Shown here piece after piece: positions 15,022 to 25,628 of a stretch of 64,000 nt of DNA (position 1 is the stretch's first letter; the number at the start of each line of letters is the position of its first letter). The translations under genes were made by a program, and so were the position numbers. The notes under the pieces are model-generated. The model had not been told where the DNA came from, did no database searches, and saw only the letters and a program-made list of their open reading frames with translations. This stretch comes from Jiangella endophytica (GTDB lineage: Bacteria > Actinomycetota > Actinomycetes > Jiangellales > Jiangellaceae): positions 310,001 to 374,000 of the forward strand of contig NZ_QVAI01000001.1 of NCBI RefSeq assembly GCF_003427025.1, written 5' to 3'.

Positions 15022-15396
15022 GTGCCTACGATCCAGCAGTTGGTCCGCAAGGGCCGCCAGGACAAGGTCGCCAAGAACAAGACCCCGGCGCTCAAGGGCA
15101 GCCCGCAGCGTCGCGGCGTGTGCACGCGTGTGTACACCACGACGCCGAAGAAGCCGAACTCGGCTCTGCGCAAGGTTGCCCGTGTCAAGCTGACCAGCCA
15201 GATCGAGGTCACCGCGTACATCCCCGGTGTCGGCCACAACCTGCAGGAGCACTCGATGGTGCTCGTGCGCGGCGGCCGGGTGAAGGACCTCCCGGGTGTC
15301 CGGTACAAGATCATCCGCGGTTCGCTCGACACCCAGGGCGTCAAGAACCGCAAGCAGGCGCGCAGCCGCTACGGCGCGAAGAAGGAGAAGAGCTGA
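15022..15396 (+). CDS. rpsL: 30S ribosomal protein S12
   Basis: S12 lies at the decoding centre and controls accuracy of tRNA selection. The GTG at 15022 follows GGAG at 15013-15016 and gives the standard 124-residue protein starting [15 protein letters not shown]. Lys43 (in TPKKPNS) and Lys88 (in GGRVKDLPG), the two residues whose change gives streptomycin resistance, are both wild type. The stop overlaps the rpsG start by 1 nt (TGATG), so the pair is translationally coupled. Confidence 0.97.
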   Translation: MPTIQQLVRKGRQDKVAKNKTPALKGSPQRRGVCTRVYTTTPKKPNSALRKVARVKLTSQIEVTAYIPGVGHNLQEHSMVLVRGGRVKDLPGVRYKIIRGSLDTQGVKNRKQARSRYGAKKEKS

Positions 15397-15866
15397 TGCC
15401 GCGCAAGGGTCCCGCTCCCAAGCGGCCGGTCGTCGTCGACCCGGTTTACGGGTCGCCGCTGGTCACCCAGCTGGTCAACAAGGTGCTCGAGGACGGCAAG
15501 AAGTCCATCGCCGAGGGCATCGTGCACGGCGCCCTCGAGGGCTGCCGCGAGAAGACCGGCACCGACCCCGTCGTCACGCTCAAGCGCGCGCTCGACAACG
15601 TGAAGCCGACCCTCGAGGTCCGCAGCCGCCGCGTCGGTGGCGCGACCTACCAGGTGCCGATCGAGGTGCGCGCCGGCCGCAGCACCACGCTGGCCCTGCG
15701 TTGGCTGGTCAGCTACTCCCGCGCCCGTCGTGAGAAGACCATGACGGAGCGTCTGATGAACGAGATCCTCGACGCCTCCAACGGCCTGGGTGCCAGCGTG
15801 AAGCGTCGCGAGGACACCCACAAGATGGCCGAGTCGAACAAGGCCTTCGCGCACTACCGCTGGTAG
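15396..15866 (+). CDS. rpsG: 30S ribosomal protein S7
   Basis: S7 nucleates assembly of the 30S head and contacts E-site tRNA; in E. coli it also represses the str operon. The 156-residue length is standard, starting [20 protein letters not shown] and ending AFAHYRW. The ATG at 15396 shares one base with the rpsL stop and has GAAGGAG 8 nt upstream, inside rpsL. fusA follows after 51 nt. Confidence 0.97.
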   Translation: MPRKGPAPKRPVVVDPVYGSPLVTQLVNKVLEDGKKSIAEGIVHGALEGCREKTGTDPVVTLKRALDNVKPTLEVRSRRVGGATYQVPIEVRAGRSTTLALRWLVSYSRARREKTMTERLMNEILDASNGLGASVKRREDTHKMAESNKAFAHYRW

Positions 15867-15917
15867 TCGCTGGCGCCGAGTCGACGAGACCGCATATAAG
15901 GAAGCGAACGCACGCAC

Positions 15918-18023
15918 ATGGCGACCGACCTCCGCAAGCTCGATCTGGCCAAGGTCCGCAACATCGGCATCATGGCCCACATCGACGCCGGCAAGACCAC
16001 CACCACCGAGCGGATCCTGTACTACACCGGTATCAACTACAAGATCGGTGAAGTCCACGATGGCGCAGCCACCATGGACTGGATGGAGCAGGAGCAGGAA
16101 CGCGGCATCACGATCACCTCGGCCGCGACCACCTGTGAGTGGGACGACCACACCATCAACATCATCGACACGCCCGGCCACGTCGACTTCACCGTCGAGG
16201 TCGAGCGGTCGCTGCGCGTCCTGGACGGCGCGGTGGCCGTGTTCGACGGCGTCGCCGGCGTCGAGCCGCAGTCGGAGACCGTCTGGCATCAGGCCAACAA
16301 GTACGGTGTCCCGCGCATCTGCTTCATCAACAAGCTCGACCGCACGGGTGCCGAGTTCCACCGCTGCGTCGACATGATCGTGTCGCGGCTGAAGGCCACC
16401 CCGCTGGTCCTGCAGCTCCCGATCGGCGCCGAGGCGGACTTCCGCGGCCTTGTCGACCTCGTCGACATGAAGGCTCTGGTGTGGTCGGCCGAGACCCCGC
16501 TGGGCGAGATGTACGACACCGTCGACATCCCGGAGACCCACACCGAGGCTGCTCAGGAGTGGCGCGACCGCCTGCTCGAGACCATCGCCGAGAACGACGA
16601 GGCGATGATGGAGCTGTACCTCGAGGGCAAGGAGCCCGACCGCGACGAGCTGATCGCCGCGATCCGCCGCGCGACCATCGCCGGCAACCTGACCCCGGTG
16701 CTCACCGGCTCGGCGTTCAAGAACAAGGGCGTGCAGCCCATGCTCGACGCCGTCGTGCGGTACCTGCCGTCGCCGGTCGACGTCGGTGCGGTCGAGGGCC
16801 ACGCGGTGGACAACGAGGAGGAGATCCTCACCCGCGAGCCCGCCGAGGACGCGCCGCTGTCGTCGCTGGCGTTCAAGATCATGGCCGACCCGCACCTGGG
16901 CAAGCTCACGTTCGTCCGGGTCTACTCGGGCACGCTGACCACGGCGACCATGGTGCTCAACAGCACCAAGGGCAACAAGGAGCGCATCGGCAAGATCTAC
17001 CGCATGCACGCGAACAAGCGTGAGGAGATCGAGAAGGCCAGCGCCGGTCAGATCGTCGCCGTCATGGGTCTGAAGAACACCACGACGGGCGACACGCTCT
17101 CGGATTCCGGTCAACCAGTCATTCTCGAGTCGATGAAGTTCCCGGCGCCGGTCATCTCGGTGGCCATCGAGCCGAAGACCAAGAGCGACCAGGAGAAGCT
17201 GGGCACCGCGATCCAGCGCCTCGCCGACGAGGACCCGACGTTCCAGGTCCGCACCGACGAGGACACCGGCCAGACCATCATCTCGGGCATGGGCGAGCTC
17301 CACCTCGAGATCCTGGTCGACCGCATGAAGCGCGAGTTCAAGGTCGAGGCCAACGTCGGCAAGCCGCAGGTCGCCTACCGCGAGACCATCCGCCGCAAGG
17401 TCGAGAAGGTCGAGTACACGCACAAGAAGCAGACCGGCGGTTCCGGCCAGTTCGCGCGCGTCATCATCGACATCGAGCCCACGGGCGGCGAGGGCGACGG
17501 CGGCTACGAGTTCGTGAACTCGGTCACCGGTGGTCGCATCCCGCGTGAGTACATCCCTTCGGTCGACGCGGGCGCGCAGGAGGCGATGGAGTTCGGTGTC
17601 GTCGCCGGCTACCCGCTGGTCGACGTGAAGGTGACGCTGCAGGACGGCGCCTACCACGACGTCGACTCCTCGGAGCTGGCGTTCAAGATCGCCGGTTCCA
17701 TGGCGTTCAAGGAAGCTGCTCGGCGCGCCGACCCGGTGCTGCTCGAGCCGATGTTCGAGGTCGAGGTGTCCACGCCCGAGGACTACATGGGCGAGGTCAT
17801 CGGCGACCTCAACTCCCGCCGTGGCCAGATCCAGGCCATGGAGGAGCGTGCCGGCCAGCGCATCGTCAAGGCGCTGGTCCCGCTGTCGGAGATGTTCGGC
17901 TACGTCGGTGACCTCCGCAGCAAGACCCAGGGCCGGGCGAGTTATTCGATGCAGTTCGACTCCTACGCCGAGGTTCCTCGGAACGTGGCGGAAGAGATCA
18001 TCAAGAAGGTCCGGGGAGAGTAA
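15918..18023 (+). CDS. fusA: elongation factor G
   Basis: EF-G is the GTPase that drives translocation of tRNA and mRNA, and ribosome recycling with RRF. The 701 residues contain the P-loop AHIDAGKTT (residues 20-28), DTPGHVDF (G3), NKLDR (G4) and the domain IV-V region with [15 protein letters not shown] and the C-terminal [13 protein letters not shown] loop. Length is standard. The ATG at 15918 has AAGGAAG rather far upstream (13 nt). A short 6-bp hairpin, GGAGAG (18015-18020) and CTCTCC (18025-18030), encloses the TAA stop. tuf follows in the same operon. Confidence 0.97.
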   Translation: MATDLRKLDLAKVRNIGIMAHIDAGKTTTTERILYYTGINYKIGEVHDGAATMDWMEQEQERGITITSAATTCEWDDHTINIIDTPGHVDFTVEVERSLRVLDGAVAVFDGVAGVEPQSETVWHQANKYGVPRICFINKLDRTGAEFHRCVDMIVSRLKATPLVLQLPIGAEADFRGLVDLVDMKALVWSAETPLGEMYDTVDIPETHTEAAQEWRDRLLETIAENDEAMMELYLEGKEPDRDELIAAIRRATIAGNLTPVLTGSAFKNKGVQPMLDAVVRYLPSPVDVGAVEGHAVDNEEEILTREPAEDAPLSSLAFKIMADPHLGKLTFVRVYSGTLTTATMVLNSTKGNKERIGKIYRMHANKREEIEKASAGQIVAVMGLKNTTTGDTLSDSGQPVILESMKFPAPVISVAIEPKTKSDQEKLGTAIQRLADEDPTFQVRTDEDTGQTIISGMGELHLEILVDRMKREFKVEANVGKPQVAYRETIRRKVEKVEYTHKKQTGGSGQFARVIIDIEPTGGEGDGGYEFVNSVTGGRIPREYIPSVDAGAQEAMEFGVVAGYPLVDVKVTLQDGAYHDVDSSELAFKIAGSMAFKEAARRADPVLLEPMFEVEVSTPEDYMGEVIGDLNSRRGQIQAMEERAGQRIVKALVPLSEMFGYVGDLRSKTQGRASYSMQFDSYAEVPRNVAEEIIKKVRGE

Positions 18024-18140
18024 TCTCTCCGGGTCTTCACCCGGCCTGAACACACGAGCAATCCCGACCGAGAAGCACAGCCGAACACACCGCACCGGCG
18101 GGGGATCGGCAACGTACGAAGTCCACAGGAGGACCCCACA

Positions 18141-19337
18141 GTGGCTAAGGCGAAGTTCGAGCGGACCAAGCCGCACGTCAACATCGGCACCATCGGTCAC
18201 GTCGACCACGGCAAGACCACGCTCACGGCTGCCATCACCAAGGTGCTGCACGAGAAGTACCCGGACCTGAACGAGGCCACTCCGTTCGACGACATCGACA
18301 AGGCGCCGGAGGAGAAGCAGCGCGGTATCACGATCAACATCGCGCACGTCGAGTACCAGACCGACAAGCGTCACTACGCGCACGTCGACGCTCCGGGCCA
18401 CGCCGACTACATCAAGAACATGATCACCGGCGCGGCGCAGATGGACGGCGCGATCCTCGTGGTCGCGGCCACCGACGGCCCGATGCCGCAGACCAAGGAG
18501 CACGTGCTGCTGGCCCGTCAGGTCGGCGTGCCGTACATCCTGGTCGCGCTGAACAAGGCCGACATGGTCGACGACGAGGAGATCCTGGAGCTCGTCGAGC
18601 TCGAGGTGCGTGAGCTGCTCTCCGAGTACGAGTTCCCCGGCGACGACGTCCCGGTGATCAAGGTCTCGGCGCTGAAGGCGCTCGAGGGCGACGCGGAGTG
18701 GGTCAAGACCGTCGAGGACCTCATGGAGGCCGTCGACGAGAACGTCCCGGACCCGGTGCGCGACATCGAGAAGCCGTTCCTGATGCCGATCGAGGACGTC
18801 TTCACCATCACCGGTCGTGGCACGGTCGTCACCGGCCGCGTCGAGCGCGGTGTGCTGAAGGCCAACGAGGAGGTCGAGCTCGTCGGCATCCGTCCCGGCC
18901 CGGCCCAGAAGACCACCGTCACCGCCGTCGAGATGTTCCGCAAGACCCTCGACGAGGCGCGCGCCGGTGAGAACGTCGGCCTGCTGCTCCGCGGTACCAA
19001 GCGCGAGGACGTCGAGCGCGGCATGGTGGCCGTGAAGCCCGGCAGCAACACGCCGCACACCGACTTCGAGGCGCAGGTCTACATCCTGTCCAAGGACGAG
19101 GGTGGCCGGCACACGCCGTTCTTCAACAACTACCGTCCGCAGTTCTACTTCCGGACCACGGACGTCACCGGCGTCGTCACGCTGCCCGAGGGCACCGAGA
19201 TGGTCATGCCGGGCGACAACACGAGCATGTCCGTCGTGCTGATCCAGCCGGTGGCCATGGAAGAGGGCCTGAAGTTCGCCATCCGCGAGGGTGGCCGGAC
19301 CGTTGGTGCCGGCAACGTCACCAAGATCCTCAAGTAG
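18141..19337 (+). CDS. tuf: elongation factor Tu
   Basis: EF-Tu delivers aminoacyl-tRNA to the ribosomal A site. The 398-residue protein contains GHVDHGKTT (19-27), DAPGHADY (G3) and NKADMVDD (G4), followed by the two beta-barrel domains. The GTG at 18141 follows AGGAGG at 18127-18132. It is 117 nt downstream of fusA and is closed by a perfect 13-bp hairpin, so it ends the str operon. Confidence 0.97.
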   Translation: MAKAKFERTKPHVNIGTIGHVDHGKTTLTAAITKVLHEKYPDLNEATPFDDIDKAPEEKQRGITINIAHVEYQTDKRHYAHVDAPGHADYIKNMITGAAQMDGAILVVAATDGPMPQTKEHVLLARQVGVPYILVALNKADMVDDEEILELVELEVRELLSEYEFPGDDVPVIKVSALKALEGDAEWVKTVEDLMEAVDENVPDPVRDIEKPFLMPIEDVFTITGRGTVVTGRVERGVLKANEEVELVGIRPGPAQKTTVTAVEMFRKTLDEARAGENVGLLLRGTKREDVERGMVAVKPGSNTPHTDFEAQVYILSKDEGGRHTPFFNNYRPQFYFRTTDVTGVVTLPEGTEMVMPGDNTSMSVVLIQPVAMEEGLKFAIREGGRTVGAGNVTKILK

Positions 19338-19347
19338 TTCGACATTG

Positions 19348-19376
19348 CGAGGGGCGGCCGTCACGGCCGCCCCTCG
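19348..19376 (+). terminator. terminator after tuf
   Basis: A perfect 13-bp stem (19348-19360 with 19364-19376) and 3-nt loop begins 11 nt past the tuf stop. It has no T-tract but great predicted stability. It separates the str and S10 operons and abuts the S10 promoter. Confidence 0.8.
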
Positions 19377-19384
19377 TACCGCGA

Positions 19385-19414
19385 TTGGCCTCAGCCAATC
19401 TGATCTGGCATACT
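19385..19414 (+). promoter_or_regulatory. predicted S10 operon promoter
   Basis: TTGGCC at 19385-19390, an 18-nt spacer and CATACT at 19409-19414. A perfect inverted repeat GATTGGC-CTCA-GCCAATC (19383-19400) covers the -35 box and could be an operator. The 10-nt block GATTGGCCTC recurs at the infA promoter (33352-33361). Confidence 0.5.
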
Positions 19415-19591
19415 GTTCAGGTTGCTCGGCGGAGGGCGACGTCAGCGCCATGCGCGCGGGACCGTGTGATAACGGGCCCGATGACGAAGAACTCCGATGG
19501 GGCTGGCACCACGCCGTCAGGCGTGGCCTTGTCCGGCCGTCAAACCCCGATGACCAGCGTGTACGTCGCGGCATTCATGTGCCGCGAGGCG

Positions 19592-19615
19592 CGACACGCC
19601 CGACCGCGGGGGTCG
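19592..19615 (+). promoter_or_regulatory. 24-nt leader element shared with rpsL
   Basis: Exact copy of 14892-14915. Here the hairpin is one pair longer: CCGACC (19600-19605), loop GCGGG, GGTCGG (19611-19616). It ends 70 nt before the rpsJ ATG. Confidence 0.7.
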
Positions 19616-19685
19616 GCGGAGCAGCAGCACAGTGTTGGTTCAGATCGGGTCTTAGCAGTACGAAGAGTGAGGACGACAAGCAGCC

Positions 19686-19994
19686 ATGGCGGGACAGAAG
19701 ATCCGCATCCGGCTCAAGGCCTATGACCACGAGGTCATCGACACGTCGGCGCGCAAGATCGTCGACACGGTGACGCGCACGGGTGCGCAGGTCGCAGGCC
19801 CGGTGCCGCTGCCTACCGAGAAGAACGTGTACTGCGTCATCCGGTCGCCGCACAAGTACAAGGACAGCCGCGAGCACTTCGAGATGCGTACGCACAAGCG
19901 GCTCATCGACATCATCGACCCCACGCCGAAGACCGTCGACTCGCTCATGCGTCTCGACCTGCCGGCCGGCGTCGACATCGAGATCAAGCTCTGA
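19686..19994 (+). CDS. rpsJ: 30S ribosomal protein S10
   Basis: S10 is part of the 30S head; in other bacteria it also joins NusB in antitermination complexes. The 102 residues, starting [19 protein letters not shown] and containing [10 protein letters not shown], are standard. The ATG at 19686 is preceded by GAGGACGAC about 10 nt upstream. It is the first gene of the S10 operon; rplC follows after 13 nt. Confidence 0.97.
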   Translation: MAGQKIRIRLKAYDHEVIDTSARKIVDTVTRTGAQVAGPVPLPTEKNVYCVIRSPHKYKDSREHFEMRTHKRLIDIIDPTPKTVDSLMRLDLPAGVDIEIKL

Positions 19995-20007
19995 GGGACC
20001 GCCGACG

Positions 20008-20682
20008 ATGAGTATTCAGTCTTCCGAGGCCGCCACCACGGTGCGCAAGGGCCTGCTGGGCGAGAAGCTCGGCATGACCCAGGTGTGGGACGAGAACAAC
20101 CGCATCGTGCCGGTCACCGTCATCAAGGCCGGGCCGTGCGTCGTCACGCAGGTCCGCTCGCCCGAGAAGGACGGCTACGACGCGGTCCAGCTGGGCTTCG
20201 GCGCGCCGAACCCGCGCAAGGTCACCAAGCCCGCCCAGGGTCACTTCGAGAAGGCCGGTGTCACGCCGCGCCGGCACGTCGCCGAGCTGCGCACCGCCGA
20301 CGCCTCCGAGTACACCCTCGGCCAGGAGCTGACGGTGGAGGTGTTCGAGGCCGGCCAGGAGGTCGACGTCACGGGCACCACCAAGGGCAAGGGCTTCGCC
20401 GGTGTCATGAAGCGCCACGGCTTCCACGGTCTGCGCGCCTCGCACGGCGTGCAGCGCAAGCACCGCTCGCCGGGCTCCATCGGCGGCTGCGCCACCCCGG
20501 GTCGCGTCTTCAAGGGTATGAAGATGGCCGGCCGCATGGGCGCCGAGCGCATGACCACCCAGAACATCGCGGTCCAGGCCGTCGACGCCGAGAAGGGGCT
20601 GCTGCTCCTCAAGGGCGCGGTGCCGGGCCCCAACGGCGGTCTGGTCTTCGTCCGCACGGCCGCGAAGGGAGTGACCCAGTGA
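20008..20682 (+). CDS. rplC: 50S ribosomal protein L3
   Basis: L3 is an early assembly protein whose loop reaches toward the peptidyl transferase centre. The 224-residue form from the ATG at 20008 starts [20 protein letters not shown], with the family signature [13 protein letters not shown] and the loop [20 protein letters not shown]. The open frame extends upstream to 19783 but overlaps rpsJ. The stop overlaps the rplD GTG by 4 nt. Confidence 0.96.
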   Translation: MSIQSSEAATTVRKGLLGEKLGMTQVWDENNRIVPVTVIKAGPCVVTQVRSPEKDGYDAVQLGFGAPNPRKVTKPAQGHFEKAGVTPRRHVAELRTADASEYTLGQELTVEVFEAGQEVDVTGTTKGKGFAGVMKRHGFHGLRASHGVQRKHRSPGSIGGCATPGRVFKGMKMAGRMGAERMTTQNIAVQAVDAEKGLLLLKGAVPGPNGGLVFVRTAAKGVTQ

Positions 20683-21347
20683 GCACCGTGACGGTTCTCG
20701 ACCCCAAGGGCGGCACGGACAGCACCGTCGAACTCCCCGCATCGGTCTTCGAGGTCCAGGTCAACATCCCGCTGATCCACCAGGTCGTGGTGGCCCAGCT
20801 GGCCGCGGCCCGTCAGGGCACGCACTCCACGAAGACCCGCGCCGAGGTCGCCGGCGGTGGCGCCAAGCCGTACCGCCAGAAGGGCACCGGCCGGGCCCGC
20901 CAGGGCTCGATCCGCGCGCCGCAGTTCACCGGCGGTGGCGTCGTCCACGGCCCGCAGCCGCGCGACTACTCGCAGCGGACGCCGAAGAAGATGAAGGCCG
21001 CCGCTCTGCGCGGTGCGCTGTCCGACCGGGCGACCCACGGCCGCGTGCACGTGGTCACCGGCTTCGTCGACGGCGACGCCCCGAGCACCAAGACCGCGCT
21101 GAAGACCCTGCTGTCGGTCACCGAGCGGCGCAGCGTCCTGGTCGTGATCGAGCGCGGCGACGAGGTGACGGTGAAGAGCCTGCGCAACGCGCCGCAGGTG
21201 CACCTGCTCGTGGCCGACCAGCTGAACACCTACGACGTGCTCTGCGCCGACGACATCGTCTTCACCAAGGGCGCGCTCGACGCGTTCCTGGGCGGCGGGG
21301 AGCAGGCCGCGGCCACCACGACCTCCACAGGGGAGGACACCAAGTGA
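20679..21347 (+). CDS. rplD: 50S ribosomal protein L4
   Basis: L4 lines the peptide exit tunnel with L22, and in E. coli it represses the S10 operon. The GTG at 20679 overlaps the rplC stop (GTGA) and gives 222 residues starting [14 protein letters not shown]. The tunnel loop [20 protein letters not shown] is present and unmodified, so macrolide-associated positions look normal. The frame is open further upstream only as a shadow of rplC. Confidence 0.96.
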   Translation: MSTVTVLDPKGGTDSTVELPASVFEVQVNIPLIHQVVVAQLAAARQGTHSTKTRAEVAGGGAKPYRQKGTGRARQGSIRAPQFTGGGVVHGPQPRDYSQRTPKKMKAAALRGALSDRATHGRVHVVTGFVDGDAPSTKTALKTLLSVTERRSVLVVIERGDEVTVKSLRNAPQVHLLVADQLNTYDVLCADDIVFTKGALDAFLGGGEQAAATTTSTGEDTK

Positions 21348-21649
21348 CCGTCAACCGCAGGGACCCGCGCGACATCCTCATCGTGCCGGTCGTGTCCGAG
21401 AAGAGCTACAGCCTTCTCGACGAGAACAAGTACACCTTCGTGGTCGCGCCCGACGCGAACAAGACCGAGATCAAGATCGCGGTCGAGAAGGTGTTCAACG
21501 TCAAGGTCACCGGTGTCAACACCCAGAACCGCCAGGGCAAGCGTCGCCGCACCCGCTTCGGTGTGGGCAAGCGCCCCGACATCAAGCGCGCGATCGTCAC
21601 GGTCGCCGAGGGCCAGCGCATCGACATCTTCTCCGGCCCGGTCGGCTGA
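21344..21649 (+). CDS. rplW: 50S ribosomal protein L23
   Basis: L23 sits at the exit-tunnel rim and is the docking site for trigger factor and SRP. The 101 residues include the family motif [20 protein letters not shown] and the basic loop [20 protein letters not shown] start at 21344 overlaps the rplD stop by 4 nt, indicating coupled translation. Confidence 0.96.
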   Translation: MTVNRRDPRDILIVPVVSEKSYSLLDENKYTFVVAPDANKTEIKIAVEKVFNVKVTGVNTQNRQGKRRRTRFGVGKRPDIKRAIVTVAEGQRIDIFSGPVG

Positions 21650-21685
21650 AGCCGGCCAGGACACGAGCTACTGAGGTAACGACGA

Positions 21686-22522
21686 ATGGGAATCCGAAAG
21701 TACAAGCCGACGACGCCGGGCCGACGCGGCTCCAGTGTCGCCGACTTCGTCGAGGTCACCCGGTCCACGCCCGAGAAGTCGCTGGTGCGGCCGCTGCCCA
21801 AGAAGGGCGGCCGCAACAACTCCGGCAAGATCACGACGCGCCACCAGGGCGGCGGGCACAAGCGCCAGTACCGGGTCGTCGACTTCCGCCGGGCCGACAA
21901 GGACGGCGTGCCGGCGAAGGTCGCGCACATCGAGTACGACCCGAACCGCACGTCGCGCATCGCGCTGCTGCACTACGCCGACGGCGAGAAGCGCTACATC
22001 CTGGCGCCGTACCGCCTGGCGCAGGGCGCCACGGTCGAGGCCGGCCCGGGTGCCGACATCAAGCCGGGCAACAACCTGCCGCTGCGCAACATCCCGGTCG
22101 GTACGGTCGTTCACGCCATCGAGCTGCGGCCCGGTGGCGGTGCGAAGATCGCCCGCTCCGCCGGCACCGGCGTTCAGCTGGTCGCCAAGGAGGGCACCTG
22201 GGCGCAGCTGCGCATGCCGTCCGGTGAGATCCGCAACGTCGACGTGCGCTGCCGCGCCACTGTCGGCGAGGTCGGCAACGCCGAGCAGTCGAACATCAAC
22301 TGGGGCAAGGCCGGCCGCATGCGCTGGAAGGGCAAGCGCCCGACGGTCCGCGGCGTGGCCATGAACCCGGTCGACCACCCGCACGGTGGTGGTGAGGGCA
22401 AGACCTCCGGTGGTCGCCACCCGGTCAACCCGAACGGTCGTCCCGAGGGGCGCACCCGCCGGAAGAACAAGCCCAGCGACCGTCAGATCGTCCGCCGTCG
22501 CAAGACCGGCAAGAAGCGCTGA
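21686..22522 (+). CDS. rplB: 50S ribosomal protein L2
   Basis: L2 is a primary 23S rRNA-binding protein near the peptidyl transferase centre and bridges the subunits. The 278-residue protein starts [20 protein letters not shown] and has the conserved [13 protein letters not shown] loop with the functional histidine. ATG at 21686 follows GAGGTAACGACGA. It lies 36 nt after rplW. Confidence 0.97.
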   Translation: MGIRKYKPTTPGRRGSSVADFVEVTRSTPEKSLVRPLPKKGGRNNSGKITTRHQGGGHKRQYRVVDFRRADKDGVPAKVAHIEYDPNRTSRIALLHYADGEKRYILAPYRLAQGATVEAGPGADIKPGNNLPLRNIPVGTVVHAIELRPGGGAKIARSAGTGVQLVAKEGTWAQLRMPSGEIRNVDVRCRATVGEVGNAEQSNINWGKAGRMRWKGKRPTVRGVAMNPVDHPHGGGEGKTSGGRHPVNPNGRPEGRTRRKNKPSDRQIVRRRKTGKKR

Positions 22523-22539
22523 GTCGGGAGTAGGAACAG

Positions 22540-22821
22540 ATGCCGCGCAGCCTGAAGAAGGGCCCCTTCGTCGACGAGCACCTGGCCAAGAAGGTCGATG
22601 CTCAGAACGAGAAGGGCACGAAGAACGTCATCAAGACCTGGTCCCGTCGCTCGATGATCGTGCCGGACATGATCGGCCACACCATCGCGGTGCACGACGG
22701 CCGCAAGCACGTCCCGGTGTTCGTCACGGAGGCGATGGTCGGGCACAAGCTCGGCGAGTTCGCGCCCACGCGCACGTTCAAGGGCCACGAGAAGGACGAC
22801 CGCCGCGCCCGGCGCCGGTGA
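22540..22821 (+). CDS. rpsS: 30S ribosomal protein S19
   Basis: S19 forms the 30S head with S13 and touches the A-site finger. The 93 residues start [15 protein letters not shown] and contain the signature [13 protein letters not shown]. The ATG at 22540 follows GGGAGTAGGAAC. It is 17 nt after rplB and 30 nt before rplV. Confidence 0.97.
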   Translation: MPRSLKKGPFVDEHLAKKVDAQNEKGTKNVIKTWSRRSMIVPDMIGHTIAVHDGRKHVPVFVTEAMVGHKLGEFAPTRTFKGHEKDDRRARRR

Positions 22822-22851
22822 CGTCCACCACGGAATGACTGAGGAGTAACG

Positions 22852-23217
22852 ATGGAAGCCAGGGCTCAGGCGCGGTTTGTCCGCGTCACGCCCATGAAGG
22901 CGCGCCGTGTGGTGGACCTGATCCGTGGGATGGACGCGGACGAGGCCTCGGCGCTGCTGCGGTTCGCACCGCAGGCGGCCGCCGAGCCGGTGCGCAAGGT
23001 GATCGAGAGCGCCATCGCGAACGCCGACGACCTCGCGGGCACGCCGCGCGAGACGCTGGTCATCGCGCAGGCGTACGTCGATGACGGCCCGACCATGAAG
23101 CGGTTCCGCCCGCGCGCCCATGGCCGCGCGAGCCGCATCAACAAGCGGACGTGCCACATCACGGTGATCGTCGACGACAAGGCGTCGATCGCTGCAGCGA
23201 AGGGAGGGGCCCGCTAG
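22852..23217 (+). CDS. rplV: 50S ribosomal protein L22
   Basis: L22 spans the exit tunnel; its hairpin narrows the tunnel with L4. The 121-residue protein starts [20 protein letters not shown] and has the tunnel loop [19 protein letters not shown]. The ATG at 22852 has GAGGAG about 7 nt upstream. The TAG stop shares one base with the rpsC GTG start. Confidence 0.97.
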   Translation: MEARAQARFVRVTPMKARRVVDLIRGMDADEASALLRFAPQAAAEPVRKVIESAIANADDLAGTPRETLVIAQAYVDDGPTMKRFRPRAHGRASRINKRTCHITVIVDDKASIAAAKGGAR

Positions 23218-24071
23218 TGGGTCAGAAGATCAACCCGCACGGGTTCCGGCTGGGCATTTCCACCGATCACAAGAGCCGGTGGTTCGCCGACAGCACGACC
23301 CAGGGTCAGCGCTACCGCGACTACATCGCCGAGGACGTCGCCATCCGCAAGCTGATGACGGACGGCATGGAGCGCGCCGGCATCTCGCACGTCGACATCG
23401 AGCGCACCCGTGACCGCGTGCGCGTCGACATCCACACCGCCCGGCCGGGCATCGTCATCGGCCGTCGCGGCGTGGGCGCGGACCGCCTGCGCTCGGAGCT
23501 CGAGAAGCTCACCGGCAAGCAGGTCCAGATGAACGTCCTCGAGGTGAAGCAGCCCGAGATCGACGCTCAGCTGGTCGCGCAGGGTGTGGCCGAGCAGCTG
23601 TCGGCTCGCGTGGCATTCCGCCGCGCGATGCGCAAGGCGCTGCAGACCACGATGCGTGCCGGCGCCAAGGGCGTCCGGATCCAGTGCTCGGGCCGTCTCG
23701 GCGGCGCCGAGATGAGCCGCTCGGAGTTCTACCGCGAGGGCCGGGTCCCGCTGCACACGCTGCGCGCCGACGTCGACTACGGCTTCTACGAGGCCCGCAC
23801 CACCTTCGGCCGCATCGGCGTGAAGGTGTGGATCTACAAGGGCGACGTGAGCGGCTCCCGCGCCGAGCGCGCCGCTGAGCAGGCCGCACAGGCCCGCGCT
23901 CAGCAGCAGCGCGGTGGTGGCGGCGGCCGTGGCCGTCCGGAGCGCCGCCGGCCGGGTGGCCGCGGCGACCGCGACAACGCTCCCGCCACCCAGGCCGCTC
24001 CGGCCGAGGCGACCGCGCCCGAGGCGCCGGCCGCCGACACCGCGGCGACCACGACGGGCCAGGAGGGTTGA
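23217..24071 (+). CDS. rpsC: 30S ribosomal protein S3 with basic C-terminal tail
   Basis: S3 lines the mRNA entry channel and has helicase-assisting basic residues. The 284 residues start [20 protein letters not shown]. The KH domain has the motif [15 protein letters not shown]; the S3 C-terminal domain follows to about residue 215. The last 65 or so residues are low complexity: a Gly/Arg-rich stretch ([20 protein letters not shown]) and an Ala/Glu/Pro-rich end, longer than in E. coli but known in actinobacteria. The GTG start overlaps the rplV stop by 1 nt. Confidence 0.96.
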   Translation: MGQKINPHGFRLGISTDHKSRWFADSTTQGQRYRDYIAEDVAIRKLMTDGMERAGISHVDIERTRDRVRVDIHTARPGIVIGRRGVGADRLRSELEKLTGKQVQMNVLEVKQPEIDAQLVAQGVAEQLSARVAFRRAMRKALQTTMRAGAKGVRIQCSGRLGGAEMSRSEFYREGRVPLHTLRADVDYGFYEARTTFGRIGVKVWIYKGDVSGSRAERAAEQAAQARAQQQRGGGGGRGRPERRRPGGRGDRDNAPATQAAPAEATAPEAPAADTAATTTGQEG

Positions 24072-24075
24072 GATC

Positions 24076-24495
24076 ATGCTGATCCCTCGCAAGGTCAAGC
24101 ACCGCAAGCAGCACCACCCGCGGCGCCGTGGCATGGCCAAGGGCGGCACGACGCTGGCGTTCGGCGAGTACGGCATCCAGGCGGTCGAGGGCCACTACGT
24201 GACCAACCGCCAGATCGAGGCCGCTCGTATCGCCATCACCCGGCACATCCGGCGTGGCGGCAAGGTGTGGATCAACATCTACCCGGACCGTCCGCTGACC
24301 AAGAAGCCGGCCGAGACCCGCATGGGTTCCGGTAAGGGCTCGCCCGAGTGGTGGATCGCGAACGTCAAGCCGGGCCGCGTCATGTTCGAGCTGTCGTTCC
24401 CGAACGAGACCGTGGCTCGCGAGGCGCTCACGCGTGCGATCCACAAGCTTCCGATGAAGGCGCGCATCGTCAAGCGCGAGGCAGGTGAGTTCTGA
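24076..24495 (+). CDS. rplP: 50S ribosomal protein L16
   Basis: L16 organises the A-tRNA binding region of the 50S subunit. The 139 residues start [20 protein letters not shown] and contain the signature [20 protein letters not shown] and the [14 protein letters not shown] loop. The ATG at 24076 lies 4 nt after the rpsC stop, with GGAGGGTTGAG just upstream. The stop overlaps the rpmC start by 1 nt. Confidence 0.97.
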   Translation: MLIPRKVKHRKQHHPRRRGMAKGGTTLAFGEYGIQAVEGHYVTNRQIEAARIAITRHIRRGGKVWINIYPDRPLTKKPAETRMGSGKGSPEWWIANVKPGRVMFELSFPNETVAREALTRAIHKLPMKARIVKREAGEF

Positions 24496-24938
24496 TGGCG
24501 ATCGGTTCGAAGAACCTCGACGCCGTGTCGCTGCGCGACCAGTCGGACGACGAGCTGGTCGAGGAGCTGCAGAAGGCCAAGGAGTCGCTGTTCAACCTGC
24601 GGTTCCAGGGTGCCACCGGTCAGCTGGAGAGCCACGGCCGGCTGAAGGCCGTCCGTCGCGACATCGCGCGCATCTACACGATCATGCGCGAGCGCGAGCT
24701 CGGCATCGTCGCCGTCGTGGCGGCGCCGGCCGAGCCGAAGAAGGCCGAGAAGGCGGAGGCCAAGGCCGAGCCGAAGAAGGCAGCGGCCAAGAAGACCGCG
24801 GCCAAGGACGCGGCCGACGACGCCGAGGCGCCGAAGAAGGCCGCGCCGCGTAAGCGGACGACCAAGAAGGCCGCCGCAGCGCAGGACACCGCGCCCTCGG
24901 CTGAGAAGCGTGCCTCGGACGAGGATGGTGCCGAGTGA
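24495..24938 (+). CDS. rpmC: 50S ribosomal protein L29 with long Lys/Ala-rich extension
   Basis: L29 lies at the exit-tunnel rim next to L23. The core family domain occupies about residues 1-75 (ending in [17 protein letters not shown]). The protein is 147 residues long, about twice the usual 60-80: the extra half is an Ala/Lys/Glu-rich tail with AEPKKA and [13 protein letters not shown] units, resembling histone-like tails. The ATG at 24495 shares a base with the rplP stop; GTGA at the end overlaps the rpsQ start. The tail is in frame, with codon use like its neighbours, so it is not a frameshift artefact. Confidence 0.95.
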   Translation: MAIGSKNLDAVSLRDQSDDELVEELQKAKESLFNLRFQGATGQLESHGRLKAVRRDIARIYTIMRERELGIVAVVAAPAEPKKAEKAEAKAEPKKAAAKKTAAKDAADDAEAPKKAAPRKRTTKKAAAAQDTAPSAEKRASDEDGAE

Positions 24939-25252
24939 GCCCCGCGAACAAGGAAGAGAACGTGACCGAGAGCCCGAAGGCCACGGGGAACGCCCCGGGC
25001 GGCCGCGGCTACCGCAAGACCCGCCAGGGCGTGGTGGTCAGCGACAAGATGGACAAGACCGTCGTCGTCACCGTCGAGGACCGCTTCAAGCACCCGCTCT
25101 ACGGCAAGGTCGTCCGTCGGTCGAGCAAGCTGAAGGCCCACGACGAGCAGAACACCGCCGGCATCGGCGACCGCGTCCTGCTCATGGAGACCCGTCCGCT
25201 GTCGGCCACGAAGCGCTGGCGCGTCGTGGAGATCCTCGAGAAGGCGAAGTAG
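24935..25252 (+). CDS. rpsQ: 30S ribosomal protein S17
   Basis: S17 is a primary 16S rRNA-binding protein of the 30S body. From the GTG at 24935, which overlaps the rpmC stop by 4 nt, the protein has 105 residues; an in-frame GTG at 24962 preceded by AGGAAGAG would give 96. The core includes [19 protein letters not shown] and the signature [15 protein letters not shown]. The short N-terminal extension is low complexity, so either start is possible. Confidence 0.94.
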   Translation: MSPANKEENVTESPKATGNAPGGRGYRKTRQGVVVSDKMDKTVVVTVEDRFKHPLYGKVVRRSSKLKAHDEQNTAGIGDRVLLMETRPLSATKRWRVVEILEKAK

Positions 25253-25259
25253 GAGCGAG

Positions 25260-25628
25260 ATGATTCAGCAGGAGTCGCGACTGCGGGTCGCCGACAACAC
25301 CGGTGCCAAGGAGCTCTTGTGCATCCGTGTGCTCGGTGGCTCCGGTCGGCGATACGCCGGCATCGGTGATGTCATCGTGGCCACCGTCAAGGATGCAATC
25401 CCCGGCGGCGCGGTCAAGAAGGGCGACGTCGTCAAGGCCGTGGTCGTGCGGACCGTGAAGGAGCGACGCCGTCCGGACGGCTCCTACATCCGCTTCGACG
25501 AGAACGCGGCGGTCATCATCAGGGACGGCGGGGACCCGCGCGGCACGCGCATCTTCGGCCCCGTCGGTCGCGAGCTGCGGGACAAGCGCTTCATGCGCAT
25601 CATCTCGCTCGCTCCGGAGGTGTTGTGA
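25260..25628 (+). CDS. rplN: 50S ribosomal protein L14
   Basis: L14 sits at the subunit interface beside L19 and is the binding site of the silencing factor RsfS. The 122-residue length is the standard one, starting [20 protein letters not shown], with the signature [23 protein letters not shown] at 25260 follows GTAGGAGCGAG. The stop overlaps the rplX GTG by 4 nt. Confidence 0.97.
   Translation: MIQQESRLRVADNTGAKELLCIRVLGGSGRRYAGIGDVIVATVKDAIPGGAVKKGDVVKAVVVRTVKERRRPDGSYIRFDENAAVIIRDGGDPRGTRIFGPVGRELRDKRFMRIISLAPEVL

Larger units (their letters stand above)
19377..19685 (+). other. leader and promoter region of the S10 operon
   Basis: No gene is seen in these 309 nt. They hold the rpsJ promoter (19385-19414), an inverted repeat over its -35 box, and the 24-nt element shared with the rpsL leader (19592-19615). 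The predicted untranslated leader is about 265 nt. Confidence 0.7.

Noticed and set aside
15369..19574. A 1401-codon minus-strand frame over fusA and tuf
   Set aside because: Low-information sequence lying exactly opposite two essential, strongly conserved genes; a shadow.
19385..19726. A 113-codon frame in the S10 leader
   Set aside because: It overlaps the promoter and the rpsJ start and has no protein features.
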